NCBI GenBank assembly: GCA_024123915.1
Contig: CP099650.1
Span: forward strand, 3,162,001 to 3,226,000
Direction of reading: 5' to 3'
Origin: Oxalobacteraceae bacterium OTU3CAMAD1
Lineage (GTDB): Bacteria; Pseudomonadota; Gammaproteobacteria; Burkholderiales; Burkholderiaceae_D
DNA: 64,000 bases
The notes below the pieces were generated by a model, which was not told the DNA's origin, ran no database searches, and saw only the letters and a program-made list of their open reading frames with translations. A program made the position numbers and the translations under genes. Shown one piece after another: positions 23,768 to 32,984 of this stretch. How positions within the stretch are numbered: position 1 is the first letter of the stretch; each line of letters starts with the position of its first letter.

Positions 23768-26202
23768 TGGCAGCGGCCACCCACAAGCCGGCACGCCGGC
23801 GCACCTTGCGCTACGCGGCCAGCGCGATGGCTGCGGCGGCGGTTCCGCCGATGGCCGGCGCCGCGACGCGTGCAGCCGCCACCGCACCGGTAGCCGACAA
23901 GGCTCCGCTGCGCCTGTTCCCACTGTCGGCGGTGCGCCTCACGGCAAGCCCCTTCCTGGAAGCCCAGCAAACGGACCTGCGCTACATCATGGCGCTGAAC
24001 CCGGACCGCCTGCTCTCGCCGTTCCTGCGCGAAGCCGGCCTGACGCCGAAAGAGGCCACCTACGGCAACTGGGAATCGACAGGGCTGGATGGCCACATGG
24101 GCGGCCACTATCTGACCGCGCTGTCATTGATGTTCGCCGCCACCGGCGATGAGGAAGTTTTGAAGCGCCTGAATTACTGTGTGGCGGAACTCAAGCGCTG
24201 TCAGGCGAGCAACGGCGACGGCTACATCGGCGGCGTGCCGGGTGGCGAGGCCGCGTGGCGCGATATCGCGCAAGGCAAACTCCAGGCCGACGGTTTCTCC
24301 GTCAACGGCAAATGGGTCCCCTGGTACAACCTGCACAAGCTATACGCCGGCCTGCGCGACGCCTACGTCTACGCCGGCAATCAGGACGCGCGCGCGATGC
24401 TGATCGCGCTATGCGACTGGACGGTGGGACTGATCTCGCACCTGAGCGAAGAACAGATGCAAAACATGCTGCGCTGCGAACATGGCGGCATGAACGAAGT
24501 GCTGGCCGATGTCTCCGAGATGACCGGTCAGAAGAAATACATGGACCTGGCGATCCGCTTCTCGCACCAGGCCATCCTGCGCCCGCTGGAGGATGGCAAG
24601 GACCAGTTGACCGGCCTGCACGCCAACACCCAAATCCCGAAAGTGATTGGCTTCAAGCGCATCGGCGACATCACCGGCCGGCCCGACTGGCAAAAAGCCG
24701 CGCAGTTCTTCTGGCAAACCGTGCACGATCACCGCACCGTCGCCATCGGCGGCAATAGCGTCAAGGAGCACTTCCACGATCAGAATGACTTCTCGTCCAT
24801 GATCGAGGAGGTCGAAGGCCCCGAGACCTGCAATACCTACAATATGCTCAAGCTCACCGGGTTGCTGTTCCTCGGCGACGCCAAGGGCAGCTACGCCGAC
24901 TACTACGAGCGCGCGTTGTACAACCACATCCTGGGATCTCAGCGTCCGCACAGCGGCGGCTTTGTCTACTTCACGCCGATGCGGCCGAACCACTACCGCG
25001 TTTATTCGCAGCCGCAGCAGGGCATGTGGTGCTGCGTGGGCTCTGGCCTGGAGAGCCACGCCAAGTACGGCGAGTTCATTTACGCGCATCGGGGCGACAA
25101 CCTGTATGTCAACCTGTTCATCCCTTCGACCTTGAACTGGCGCGAGCAGGGCGTATCCCTCCGCCAGTCCAACCGCTTCCCGGATGAAGGCAGCAGCACC
25201 ATCACCGTCAAGGGCAACAAGACCTTCACCTTGAAGATCCGTTATCCGGAATGGGTGGCGCCGGGGGCGCTGCGCGTCTCCGTCAATGGCAAGCAGGTCG
25301 CGGCCAGCATCGGCGCCGACCGCTATGTCAGCGTCCGCCGCCAATGGCGCGACGGCGACAGGGTCGATATCGCCCTGCCGATGAAAACCCGGCTCGAACA
25401 GATGCCGGACAAGTCCAATTACTATGCCGTGCTGCACGGCCCCGTGGTGCTGGCGGCGAAGACCAATCCCTTCCCGGACGAGAAACTGGATTTCCTGGCC
25501 GACGACTCGCGTATGGGCCATATCGCCTCGGGGCCGGTCAGCCCGTTGCAGGCTTCCCCTGTGCTGGTCGACGACAGCCCGGCGTTCGAAGGCCGTTTCA
25601 AACCGGTGTCGGGCAGGCCGCTGACGTTTGTCGCCCCTGGACTGGTGGAGGGCAAGGATGGCAAGCAAGCCACCACCTTTGTGCCGTTCTTCCGGGTGCA
25701 CGAATCGCGCTACATGGTTTATTGGCCGTATTCGACCGCGGCGGATCTGGCGGCCACGCGCGCCAAAGCCGCCGAGGACGAGAAGGCGCGGCTTGAATTG
25801 GACGCGCGCACCATCGACCAGGTGGCGCCGGGCGAACAGCAGCCGGAGTCGGACCACTTCTTCAAGGCCGAAGGCGGGGAATCCGGTCTGGCCAAGGGAC
25901 GTCACTGGCGGCATGCGACCAACTGGTTCAGCTACGACCTGACCGACAAGAAGTCCGAAGCGCGCGCCTTGCGCCTGACATATTCGAAAGGGGATGCCGG
26001 CCGCAGGTTCGATATCCTGATCAACGGGCAGTTGCTGGCCGAGGTGAAGCTGGACGCCACGGCGCCGCAGGAGCTCTATGCCGTGGATTACCCGATTCCG
26101 CCGGCGCTGGTCGCGGCGGCGGGTGGAAAACTGGTGGTGAAATTTGTGGCCCGCAGCGGCTCCGTGGCCGGTGGGCTGTATGGCCTGCGCCTGCTGCGAT
26201 GA
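23767..26202 (+). CDS. GH127 beta-L-arabinofuranosidase (DUF1680), exported
   Basis: An 811-residue enzyme of the family typified by HypBA1, which releases beta-L-arabinofuranose using a zinc-bound cysteine nucleophile. The metal set is visible as Glu353-x-Cys355 in PETCNTYNM and Cys422-Cys423 in MWCCVGSG; Glu334 is a possible acid/base. The N terminus ARRRTLRYAASAMAAAAV looks like a Tat-type signal, which would fit export of a folded zinc enzyme. A C-terminal beta domain (about 690-811) follows, rich in substrate-binding-type strands. Beta-linked arabinofuranose occurs in plant extensins and pectin side chains. It is the last gene of the P1 unit, one base overlapping the GH43 lipoprotein gene. 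Confidence 0.9.
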   Translation: MAAATHKPARRRTLRYAASAMAAAAVPPMAGAATRAAATAPVADKAPLRLFPLSAVRLTASPFLEAQQTDLRYIMALNPDRLLSPFLREAGLTPKEATYGNWESTGLDGHMGGHYLTALSLMFAATGDEEVLKRLNYCVAELKRCQASNGDGYIGGVPGGEAAWRDIAQGKLQADGFSVNGKWVPWYNLHKLYAGLRDAYVYAGNQDARAMLIALCDWTVGLISHLSEEQMQNMLRCEHGGMNEVLADVSEMTGQKKYMDLAIRFSHQAILRPLEDGKDQLTGLHANTQIPKVIGFKRIGDITGRPDWQKAAQFFWQTVHDHRTVAIGGNSVKEHFHDQNDFSSMIEEVEGPETCNTYNMLKLTGLLFLGDAKGSYADYYERALYNHILGSQRPHSGGFVYFTPMRPNHYRVYSQPQQGMWCCVGSGLESHAKYGEFIYAHRGDNLYVNLFIPSTLNWREQGVSLRQSNRFPDEGSSTITVKGNKTFTLKIRYPEWVAPGALRVSVNGKQVAASIGADRYVSVRRQWRDGDRVDIALPMKTRLEQMPDKSNYYAVLHGPVVLAAKTNPFPDEKLDFLADDSRMGHIASGPVSPLQASPVLVDDSPAFEGRFKPVSGRPLTFVAPGLVEGKDGKQATTFVPFFRVHESRYMVYWPYSTAADLAATRAKAAEDEKARLELDARTIDQVAPGEQQPESDHFFKAEGGESGLAKGRHWRHATNWFSYDLTDKKSEARALRLTYSKGDAGRRFDILINGQLLAEVKLDATAPQELYAVDYPIPPALVAAAGGKLVVKFVARSGSVAGGLYGLRLLR

Positions 26203-26224
26203 GCAATTACCTGGCACTGCAAAC

Positions 26225-26292
26225 CGATATCGAAACCGATATCGTACTTGACCAAAATATCATTGGATAGATATTTGTGTTTCTCATAGTAT
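26225..26292 (+). promoter_or_regulatory. Arabinose-locus promoter P2 with inverted-repeat operator
   Basis: Operator CGATAT-N8-ATATCG at 26225-26244, then 18 bases, TTGGAT (-35, 26263-26268), 18 bases, TAGTAT (-10, 26287-26292). It shares exact spacing with P0 and P1 and drives the ABC importer genes from 26335. Confidence 0.83.
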
Positions 26293-26334
26293 ATGATCGA
26301 TAAAACCATAAAAATCTAATCCGGAGACCTTGCT

Positions 26335-27309
26335 ATGACATGCAATCGCAGAACCGTACTCAAAGCCGGCGTAGCTGCCGCTATCGTCGCCGCCTTCGGT
26401 AACGTCGGCCCGGCCTTCGCCGCCAAACCGCTGGTCATCGGCTTCTCGCAAGTCGGCGCCGAAAGCGAATGGCGCACCGCCAATACCGTCTCGATCAAGG
26501 ACGCGGCCAAGAAGGAGGGCATCACCCTCAAATTCGCCGACGCCCAGCAGCGCCAGGAAAACCAGGTCAAGGCGATCCGCTCGTTCATCGCCCAGCGCGT
26601 CGATATCATCGCCTTCTCGCCGGTGGTGGAATCGGGTTGGGATACCGTTCTGCGCGAAGCGAAGGCAGCGAAAATTCCTGTCATCCTGACCGACCGCGCC
26701 GTCAATGTCACCGATCCGTCGTTGTATGTGACCTTCATCGGTTCCGATTTCGTCGAGGAAGGCCGCCTGGCCGCCCGCTGGCTGCTGGAACGCGCCAAGA
26801 AGACGCCAGACGCCACCTTCAACATCGTCGAACTGCAGGGCACCGTCGGCTCCGCGCCGGCGATTGATCGCCAGAAGGGCTTCGCCGAAGTCATCGCCGC
26901 CAATCCGAAGCTGAAGATCATCCGCTCGCAGACCGGCGACTTCACGCGCACCAAGGGCAAGGAAGTGATGGAAGCCTTCCTCAAGGCCGAGGGCAAGAAG
27001 ATCAACGTGCTGTACGCGCACAACGACGACATGGCCATCGGCGCGATCCAGGCGATCGAGGAAGCCGGCATGAAGCCGGGCAAGGACATCCTTGTGATCT
27101 CGATCGACGGCGTGCGCGGCGCCTTCCAGGCGATGGTCGCCGGGAAGATGAACGTGACCGTCGAATGCAATCCGCTGTTCGGCCCACAGCTGATGCAGAT
27201 CGCGCGCGACGTCGCCGCCAACAAGCCGGTACCCAAGCGCATTACGGTGCAAGAGGGCGTGTTCCCGGCCGAGGTGGCGGCCAAGGAATTCCCGAACCGC
27301 AAATACTGA
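26335..27309 (+). CDS. ytfQ: Sugar ABC transporter periplasmic binding protein (YtfQ type)
   Basis: A 324-residue periplasmic binding protein of the ribose/galactofuranose class. The signal peptide begins CNRRTVLKAGVAAAIVAAF, with a twin-arginine, and cleavage is probably near AFA|A at residue 29. The mature part starts KPLVIGFSQVGAESEWR and contains DAQQRQENQVKAIRSFIAQ, a YtfQ hallmark. It delivers sugar to the permeases encoded downstream. In related proteobacteria this transporter class imports L-arabinose or galactofuranose; arabinose is favoured by the locus. ATG 26335 follows GGAGA. It is the first gene after promoter P2. Confidence 0.92.
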   Translation: MTCNRRTVLKAGVAAAIVAAFGNVGPAFAAKPLVIGFSQVGAESEWRTANTVSIKDAAKKEGITLKFADAQQRQENQVKAIRSFIAQRVDIIAFSPVVESGWDTVLREAKAAKIPVILTDRAVNVTDPSLYVTFIGSDFVEEGRLAARWLLERAKKTPDATFNIVELQGTVGSAPAIDRQKGFAEVIAANPKLKIIRSQTGDFTRTKGKEVMEAFLKAEGKKINVLYAHNDDMAIGAIQAIEEAGMKPGKDILVISIDGVRGAFQAMVAGKMNVTVECNPLFGPQLMQIARDVAANKPVPKRITVQEGVFPAEVAAKEFPNRKY

Positions 27310-27321
27310 TAGCCTCCCGCG

Positions 27322-28887
27322 ATGAGTACATTAGCGCAAGCCGCGTCTTCGACAGCGCCGGTGCTGGAGCTGCGCGGCATCAGCAAAGCCTTCCCCGGCG
27401 TCCAGGCCCTGAGCAACGTGGCGCTGAACCTGTATCCGGGCGAGGTTCACACGTTGATGGGGCAGAACGGCGCCGGAAAATCGACCCTGATCAAGGTGCT
27501 GACCGGCGTGTATGCGCCGGATCAGGGCGAGATCCTGCTCGATGGCCAGGCGATCTACCCGACGTCGACCCTCGATGCGCAGAACCTTGGCATCAGCACC
27601 GTCTACCAGGAAGTGAACCTGTGCCCGAACCTGTCGGTGGCCGAGAATATCTTCATCGGCCGCTATCCGCGCAAGTTCGGCGGCATCGACTGGCGCGGCA
27701 TGCAGCAGCAGGCGGTCGAGCTGCTGGAGCGGATGCAGATCCGCATCGACGTGACCATGCCGTTGGCGCACTATCCGCTGGCGATCCAGCAGATGGTGGC
27801 GATTTCGCGCGCGTTGCTGGTGTCCGCCAAGGTGCTGATCCTCGACGAGCCGACGTCCAGTCTCGATGAGAAGGAAGTCGATCTGCTGTTCAGCGTTCTG
27901 CGCGGCCTGCGCGAGCAGGGCATGTCGATTTTGTTCGTCACCCACTTCCTCGACCAGACCTACGCCATCTCCGACCGCATCACCGTGATGCGCAACGGCG
28001 AGCGGGAAGGGGAGTACGCCTGCGCCGATCTGTCGCGGCTTGAATTGGTGAATAAAATGGTCGGCGCGCCGGCCGCCGCCGCGCCGGACGCCGCACCCGT
28101 GTCGCCGGCCGCAAACGATGACGCGGTCGCCGCCGCGCCATCGAAACTCAAGGCTTTCCTCAGCGCGCGTGGCCTCGGCCGCAAAGGCGCGCTGGCGCCG
28201 ATGGATATCGAGATGCGCGAGGGCGAGCTGCTTGGCCTGGCCGGTTTGCTCGGCTCCGGCCGCACGGAGGCGGCGCGCCTGCTGTTCGGCGCCGACAAGG
28301 CCGACAGCGGCGCCATCACCATCGATGGCAAGGAGCATAGCTTCAATTCGCCGCGCGACGCCATCGCCGCCGGCATCGGTTTCTGTTCCGAGGACCGCAA
28401 GCACGAAGGCGCTATCCTCGACCTGTCCGTGCGCGAGAATGTCATTTTGGCTTTGCAAGCCCGCATGGGGTTGACCCGCGCGATCCCGCTCAAACGCCAG
28501 CAGCAACTGGCGGAAGAATATGTCAAGGCGCTCGGCATCAAGACCGCCAGCATCGAGACGCCTATCGGCACGCTCTCCGGCGGCAACCAGCAGAAGGTGT
28601 TGTTGGCGCGCTGGCTGGCGACGGAACCGAAAATGCTGATCCTGGACGAGCCTACGCGCGGCATCGACGTGCGCGCCAAGCAGGAGATCATGGATTACGT
28701 GGTCAAATTGTGCCGCAAGGGCATGTCGATCCTGTTCATCTCGTCCGAGCTGCCGGAGGTGCTGCGTTGCAGCGATCGTATCGTCGTCATGCGCGACCGT
28801 AAAGCCGGTGGCGAGTATCCGCGTGGAGCGCTTGATGAAACCTCGGTGCTGCACGTGATCGCGGCCGAAGGGGCGCACGCAAAATGA
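27322..28887 (+). CDS. ytfR: Sugar ABC transporter ATP-binding protein, double-domain (YtfR type)
   Basis: A 521-residue ATPase with two fused nucleotide-binding domains, as usual in ribose/arabinose-type importers. The first has Walker A GQNGAGKST (47-55), a Q-loop and a Walker B ending LILDEPTSSLD. The second has the degenerate P-loop GLLGSGRTE, signature LSGGNQQKV and LILDEPTRGID. An Ala-rich linker separates the two. It energises the YtfT/YjfF permeases at the inner membrane. Its stop overlaps the next start by 4 bases. Confidence 0.95.
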   Translation: MSTLAQAASSTAPVLELRGISKAFPGVQALSNVALNLYPGEVHTLMGQNGAGKSTLIKVLTGVYAPDQGEILLDGQAIYPTSTLDAQNLGISTVYQEVNLCPNLSVAENIFIGRYPRKFGGIDWRGMQQQAVELLERMQIRIDVTMPLAHYPLAIQQMVAISRALLVSAKVLILDEPTSSLDEKEVDLLFSVLRGLREQGMSILFVTHFLDQTYAISDRITVMRNGEREGEYACADLSRLELVNKMVGAPAAAAPDAAPVSPAANDDAVAAAPSKLKAFLSARGLGRKGALAPMDIEMREGELLGLAGLLGSGRTEAARLLFGADKADSGAITIDGKEHSFNSPRDAIAAGIGFCSEDRKHEGAILDLSVRENVILALQARMGLTRAIPLKRQQQLAEEYVKALGIKTASIETPIGTLSGGNQQKVLLARWLATEPKMLILDEPTRGIDVRAKQEIMDYVVKLCRKGMSILFISSELPEVLRCSDRIVVMRDRKAGGEYPRGALDETSVLHVIAAEGAHAK

Positions 28888-29936
28888 GCGAAATGAAAAT
28901 GAGCATAGTGCGGCATCCACTTTTCCGGCCGCTGGCGGCGCTGGCGATCCTGCTGCTGATCGACCTGCTGCTGATCCCCGGCTTCTTCCACATCGAGATC
29001 AAGGACGGCCACCTTTACGGCAGCTTGATCGATATCGCCAACCGCGCGGCGCCGCTGGCACTCGCCGCCATCGGCATGACCCTGGTCATCGCCACGCGCG
29101 GCATCGACATCTCGGTCGGCGCGGTGGTCGCCATCAGCGGTACGGTCGCCTCGATGCTGATCGGCGGCACCATGGTGATGAACAACGGCGTGCCCGAATA
29201 CGTCGCTAATACGCCGATGGTGTGGGCGCTGTGCGCCGCCATGGGCGCGGCGCTGCTGTGCGGCGCCTGGAACGGCGTATTGGTCGCGGGCCTCGGCCTG
29301 CAACCCATCGTCGCCACCTTGATCCTGATGGTGGCGGGGCGTGGCCTGGCGCAGTTGCTGACGGACGGCCAGATCGTCACCGTCTACTACGAGCCGTTCT
29401 TCTTCCTCGGCAGCGGCTATCTGTTTGGCCTGCCGTTCTCGCTGTACATCGTCGCCGCCGTCTTCGTCGTGACGTTCCTGTTGATGCGCAAGACGGCGCT
29501 CGGCCTGTTCATCCAGTCGGTCGGCATCAACCCGGTGGCCGCGCGCCTGGCCGGCTTGAAGACCGCCACCCTGATCTTCTTCGTCTACCTGTTCTGCAGC
29601 GCCTGCGCGGGCCTGTCCGGCCTGATGATCAGCGCGAACATCAAGAGCGCGGACGCCAACAACGCCGGCCTGCTGTTGGAACTGGACGCGATCCTGGCGG
29701 TGACCCTGGGCGGCACCTCGCTGGCGGGCGGTAAATTCAGCCTGGCCGGCAGCGTGATCGGCGCCTTGATCATTCAGACGCTGACCTACACCATCTACTC
29801 GCTCGGCCTGCCGCCGGAAGTGAACATGGTCGTCAAATCGGTGGTCGTGTTCCTGGTCTGTATTTCACAGTCGGCCGAGTTCAAAAACATGTGGCGCCGC
29901 GTCTTCCCGGCCCGCTCGAAAGGAATCGCAGCATGA
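28884..29936 (+). CDS. ytfT: Sugar ABC transporter permease (YtfT type)
   Basis: A 350-residue inner membrane permease of the BPD_transp_2 family with about eight to ten hydrophobic segments. Typical motifs are GMTLVIATRGIDISVGAVVA, GRGLAQLLTDGQIV and LGGTSLAGGKFSLAGSVIGA. It forms the translocation channel together with the YjfF-type protein. It overlaps both neighbours by 4 bases (ATGA), so the whole importer is translationally coupled. Confidence 0.94.
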   Translation: MSEMKMSIVRHPLFRPLAALAILLLIDLLLIPGFFHIEIKDGHLYGSLIDIANRAAPLALAAIGMTLVIATRGIDISVGAVVAISGTVASMLIGGTMVMNNGVPEYVANTPMVWALCAAMGAALLCGAWNGVLVAGLGLQPIVATLILMVAGRGLAQLLTDGQIVTVYYEPFFFLGSGYLFGLPFSLYIVAAVFVVTFLLMRKTALGLFIQSVGINPVAARLAGLKTATLIFFVYLFCSACAGLSGLMISANIKSADANNAGLLLELDAILAVTLGGTSLAGGKFSLAGSVIGALIIQTLTYTIYSLGLPPEVNMVVKSVVVFLVCISQSAEFKNMWRRVFPARSKGIAA

Positions 29937-30952
29937 GCGCAACCGTCATGAGCGGCGCCGTCGCCGGCGCCAAGCCTTCCCACCCGCGCGGCCTGACCTC
30001 TTCGCCGTATTTCACCTCGCTGGTGACGGTGATGCTGCTGGCGGTGCTGCTGGTGGCCGGCGGCGCCGCCTATCCGGGTTTCCTGTCGCTGCAGGTGATG
30101 TTCAACCTGTTGATCGACAACGCCTTCCTGCTGGTGATCGCCATCGGCATGAGCTTTGTGATCCTCTCGGGCGGCATCGACCTGTCGGTCGGCTCGGTGC
30201 TGGCGCTGACGACAATGGTGTCGGCCTGGCTGCTGCAAACATGGCACGTGCCGCCGCTGCTGGTGATCGCCATCTCACTAGTGATGGGCGCCGGCTTCGG
30301 CGCGGCCATGGGCGCCATCATCCATTATTTCAAGCTGCAACCGTTCATCGTCACCTTGGCCGGCATGTTCCTGGCGCGCGGGCTGTGCTACCTGATCAGC
30401 ATTAACTCGATCACCATCGAGGACCCGTTCTTCGTCGCCATGTCGCAGACGCAGGTGCCGGTGCTGGGCGGTTTCCTGTCGCCGGGCGCGCTGATCGCGC
30501 TGGCGATGCTGGCCGTCGCCATCTATGTCGCTCACTGCACGCCGTTCGGCCGCGCCATCTACGCCGTCGGCGGCAACGAGCAGTCGGCGCTGATGATGGG
30601 ACTGCGCGTGGCGCGCACCAAGGTCCTGATCTACGCGTTCAGCGGCTTTTGCGCGGCGCTGGCCGGCGTGCTGTTCTCGTTCTATATGCTGTCCGGTTAC
30701 GGCCTGCATGCGCAGGGCACGGAGCTGGACGCCATCGCGGCGGTCGTCATCGGCGGCACCTTGCTGACCGGCGGCTACGGCTATGTCGCCGGCGCGCTGT
30801 CCGGCGTGCTGGTGCTCGGGACCATCCAAACGCTGATCGCCTTCGACGGCACCCTCAGCTCGTGGTGGACCAAGATCGTCATCGGCGGTCTGCTGTTTGT
30901 ATTCTGCGTCGTGCAGCGCCTGATGGCGATTGGCGCGACCGCAAAAAAATAA
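29933..30952 (+). CDS. yjfF: Sugar ABC transporter permease (YjfF type)
   Basis: A 339-residue permease, the second channel subunit. It shows IGMSFVILSGGIDLSVGSVL, AGMFLARGLCYLIS and GGTLLTGGYGYVAGALSGVL. ATG 29933 overlaps the ytfT stop and is preceded by AAAGGA. An in-frame start further upstream would lie inside ytfT without family similarity. It is followed after 19 bases by a secreted GH43 gene, which joins a hydrolase to the importer operon. Confidence 0.94.
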   Translation: MSATVMSGAVAGAKPSHPRGLTSSPYFTSLVTVMLLAVLLVAGGAAYPGFLSLQVMFNLLIDNAFLLVIAIGMSFVILSGGIDLSVGSVLALTTMVSAWLLQTWHVPPLLVIAISLVMGAGFGAAMGAIIHYFKLQPFIVTLAGMFLARGLCYLISINSITIEDPFFVAMSQTQVPVLGGFLSPGALIALAMLAVAIYVAHCTPFGRAIYAVGGNEQSALMMGLRVARTKVLIYAFSGFCAALAGVLFSFYMLSGYGLHAQGTELDAIAAVVIGGTLLTGGYGYVAGALSGVLVLGTIQTLIAFDGTLSSWWTKIVIGGLLFVFCVVQRLMAIGATAKK

Positions 30953-30971
30953 GATCAACCTGGAGAGAGCT

Positions 30972-31958
30972 TTGAAAACGAAACTGATGAAATTTGCCGC
31001 TATCGCAGCGGCGGGGATGGCTTTTGCCGCGATAAACAGCGCAAACAGCGCGCAGGCGGCCAATCCGATGTTCCCGAAACTGTTCACGGCCGATCCGTCG
31101 GCGTACGTCGACGGTGGCACGGTCTACCTGTACGTGGGCATCGACAGCGCCTCGGTCAAGGACAAGGACTACGTGATGAAGGAATGGCGCGTCTACAGCA
31201 GCTGCGACATGAAGAACTGGAAGGATCTCGGCTCGCCGCTCAAACCGTCCGCCTTCAAATGGGCCATCGGCAAAGTGGACGCCTGGGCCGCCGACGTCAC
31301 CAAGCGCAATGGTAAATACTACTTCTATTCGACGGTCGATCATGCGACCATCCCCGGCCGCGCCATCGGCGTGGCGGTGTCCGACAAGCCGGAAGGCCCG
31401 TTCGTCGACGCGCGCGGTTCGGCGCTGGTCACCAACAACATGACCCTCGAAGCGCCGATCGCATGGGACGACATCGATCCGGGCGTGTTCGTCGACGACG
31501 ACGGCCAGGCGTATCTGTACTGGGGTAATACGGTGCTCAAATACGCCAAGCTCAAACCGAATATGACCGAATTCGATGGTCCGATCCACACGGTGGGCAT
31601 GGACCGCTTCACCGAGGCGCCGTATATGCACAAGCACAAGGGCGTGTACTACCTGTCGTATTCGCGCGACTTCCCGGAGACCACTGCCTACATGATGTCG
31701 AACAGCCCGATCGGCCCGTGGAAGTTCGGCGGCGTGATCATGGAGAAGAACGCCAAGGTCAAGACCATTCACCAGGCGATCGTCGAATTCAACGGCAAGA
31801 ACTACATCTTCTACCATAACGACAAGCTGCCGACCGGCGGCGAGTATCGTCGCTCGGTGGCGGTGGAGGAGTTCCAGTACAACGCCGACGGCACCATCCC
31901 GTTCATCAAGCAAACCAAGGAAGGGCCGGCGGCCAATCCTAGTTCGGCTTGCAAGTGA
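30972..31958 (+). CDS. GH43 glycoside hydrolase, secreted
   Basis: A 328-residue GH43 enzyme with a signal peptide (KLMKFAAIAAAGMAFAAI, cleavage probably AQA|A near residue 29). Candidate catalytic residues are Asp in TADPSAYV, Asp in DDIDPGVFV and Glu in FTEAPYMH. The DIDP and TEAP motifs differ from those of the two other GH43 enzymes here, so it is a distinct subfamily, perhaps an exo-arabinofuranosidase or arabinoxylan-active enzyme. TTG 30972 is taken as start because GGAGAG lies 4 bases before it; an ATG at 30987 has no well-placed site. It closes the P2 unit and lies just before the LysR gene. Confidence 0.88.
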   Translation: MKTKLMKFAAIAAAGMAFAAINSANSAQAANPMFPKLFTADPSAYVDGGTVYLYVGIDSASVKDKDYVMKEWRVYSSCDMKNWKDLGSPLKPSAFKWAIGKVDAWAADVTKRNGKYYFYSTVDHATIPGRAIGVAVSDKPEGPFVDARGSALVTNNMTLEAPIAWDDIDPGVFVDDDGQAYLYWGNTVLKYAKLKPNMTEFDGPIHTVGMDRFTEAPYMHKHKGVYYLSYSRDFPETTAYMMSNSPIGPWKFGGVIMEKNAKVKTIHQAIVEFNGKNYIFYHNDKLPTGGEYRRSVAVEEFQYNADGTIPFIKQTKEGPAANPSSACK

Positions 31959-31965
31959 TATTGAA

Positions 31966-32007
31966 ACGATGGGTTTTGATGCAAATTCAATACCCATCGT
32001 GATATCA
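31966..32007 (+). promoter_or_regulatory. Inverted repeat and degenerate operator in the LysR leader
   Basis: Arms of 14 bases (ACGATGGGTTTTGA / TCAATACCCATCGT, 13 of 14 pairing) surround a 7-base loop at 31966-32000. Overlapping its end, CAATAC-N8-ATATCA (31988-32007) matches the P0-P2 operator at 10 of 12 positions. It lies immediately before the LysR start at 32015, where bound regulator would block transcription or translation. It could also end transcription from the GH43 gene, but no T run follows the stem. Confidence 0.6.
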
Positions 32008-32014
32008 TTTTCCT

Positions 32015-32962
32015 ATGGATACTAATTCGAACTGGTTCCTGCGCGCGCGCCTCAAAACGCGCCAGCTGCTGCTGCTGATCGCGCTGGACGAACAACGCAA
32101 CATCCACCGTGCCTCGGAGGATCTGCACATGACGCAGCCCGCCGCGTCCAAGCAGCTCAAGGACCTGGAGGAGATGCTCGGCGTGCAGCTGTTCGACCGT
32201 CTGCCGCGCGGCATGGAGCCGACCATCTACGGCGAGACGATGATACGCCACGCCCGCATGGCGCTGACCAGCCTCTCGCTGGCGCACGAGGACATCGTCG
32301 CCATCAAGGCCGGCCTGACCGGGCAGGTGGATATCGGCACCATCATGACGCCGGGGATCTCGCTGCTGCCGCAAGCGATAACGCGCACCAAGCAGGCGTC
32401 GCCGCGCCTGCGCATCGGCGTCGAGATGGAGCAGTCCAACATCCTGCTGGAGCAGTTGCAGCGCGGCCGGCTCGATTTCATGATCGGCCGCATTCCAGAG
32501 CGTCAAAGCGCGCAGGGGCTGGCCTACGAGGAGTTGGGCGACGAGCCGGCGTGCGCGGTGGTGCGTCCCGGGCATCCGCTGCTCAAGGCGCGCAACCTGC
32601 AGCTGCGCGACATCGCCGGGCAGCCGTGGATCCTGCCGCCGCAGGGCAGCATCCTGCGCGCGCGCTGCGAATTGATGTTCCGCCGCGCGGGCCTGGAAGT
32701 GCCGGGCAACGTGGTCGACACCACGGCGGTGCTGCTGATTAAGCCGCTGTTGCAGCAGACCGACGCGCTCAATGTGATGCCGATCGCGGTGGCCAAGTAT
32801 TACGAGTCGCAGGGTGTGCTCAACATCCTGCCGATCGAGCTGCCGTGCCGCATGGACGCTTTCGGCATCATCACGGTGGACGGCCACCTGATGTCCCCGG
32901 GCGCGGCGCTGCTGCTGCGCTATGTGCGGGAAGTGGCGAAAGACATCTACCAGATAGCCTGA
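32015..32962 (+). CDS. LysR-type regulator, probable activator of the arabinose locus (GbpR-like)
   Basis: A 315-residue LysR protein. The N-terminal winged helix covers residues 12-75 (RNIHRASEDLHMTQPAASKQ, LFDRLPRGMEPT). The effector domain runs from about 95 to 300. The sequence resembles the GbpR group, which controls sugar uptake genes in Azospirillum and Agrobacterium. It is the only regulator inside the arabinose locus. The three shared promoters carry an inverted repeat centred near -64, the usual LysR activation position, so this protein is the likely ligand. The effector may be L-arabinose or a pathway intermediate; this is inferred. Confidence 0.9.
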   Translation: MDTNSNWFLRARLKTRQLLLLIALDEQRNIHRASEDLHMTQPAASKQLKDLEEMLGVQLFDRLPRGMEPTIYGETMIRHARMALTSLSLAHEDIVAIKAGLTGQVDIGTIMTPGISLLPQAITRTKQASPRLRIGVEMEQSNILLEQLQRGRLDFMIGRIPERQSAQGLAYEELGDEPACAVVRPGHPLLKARNLQLRDIAGQPWILPPQGSILRARCELMFRRAGLEVPGNVVDTTAVLLIKPLLQQTDALNVMPIAVAKYYESQGVLNILPIELPCRMDAFGIITVDGHLMSPGAALLLRYVREVAKDIYQIA

Positions 32963-32984
32963 CCCGCTAAGTTAAAGCGATTTT

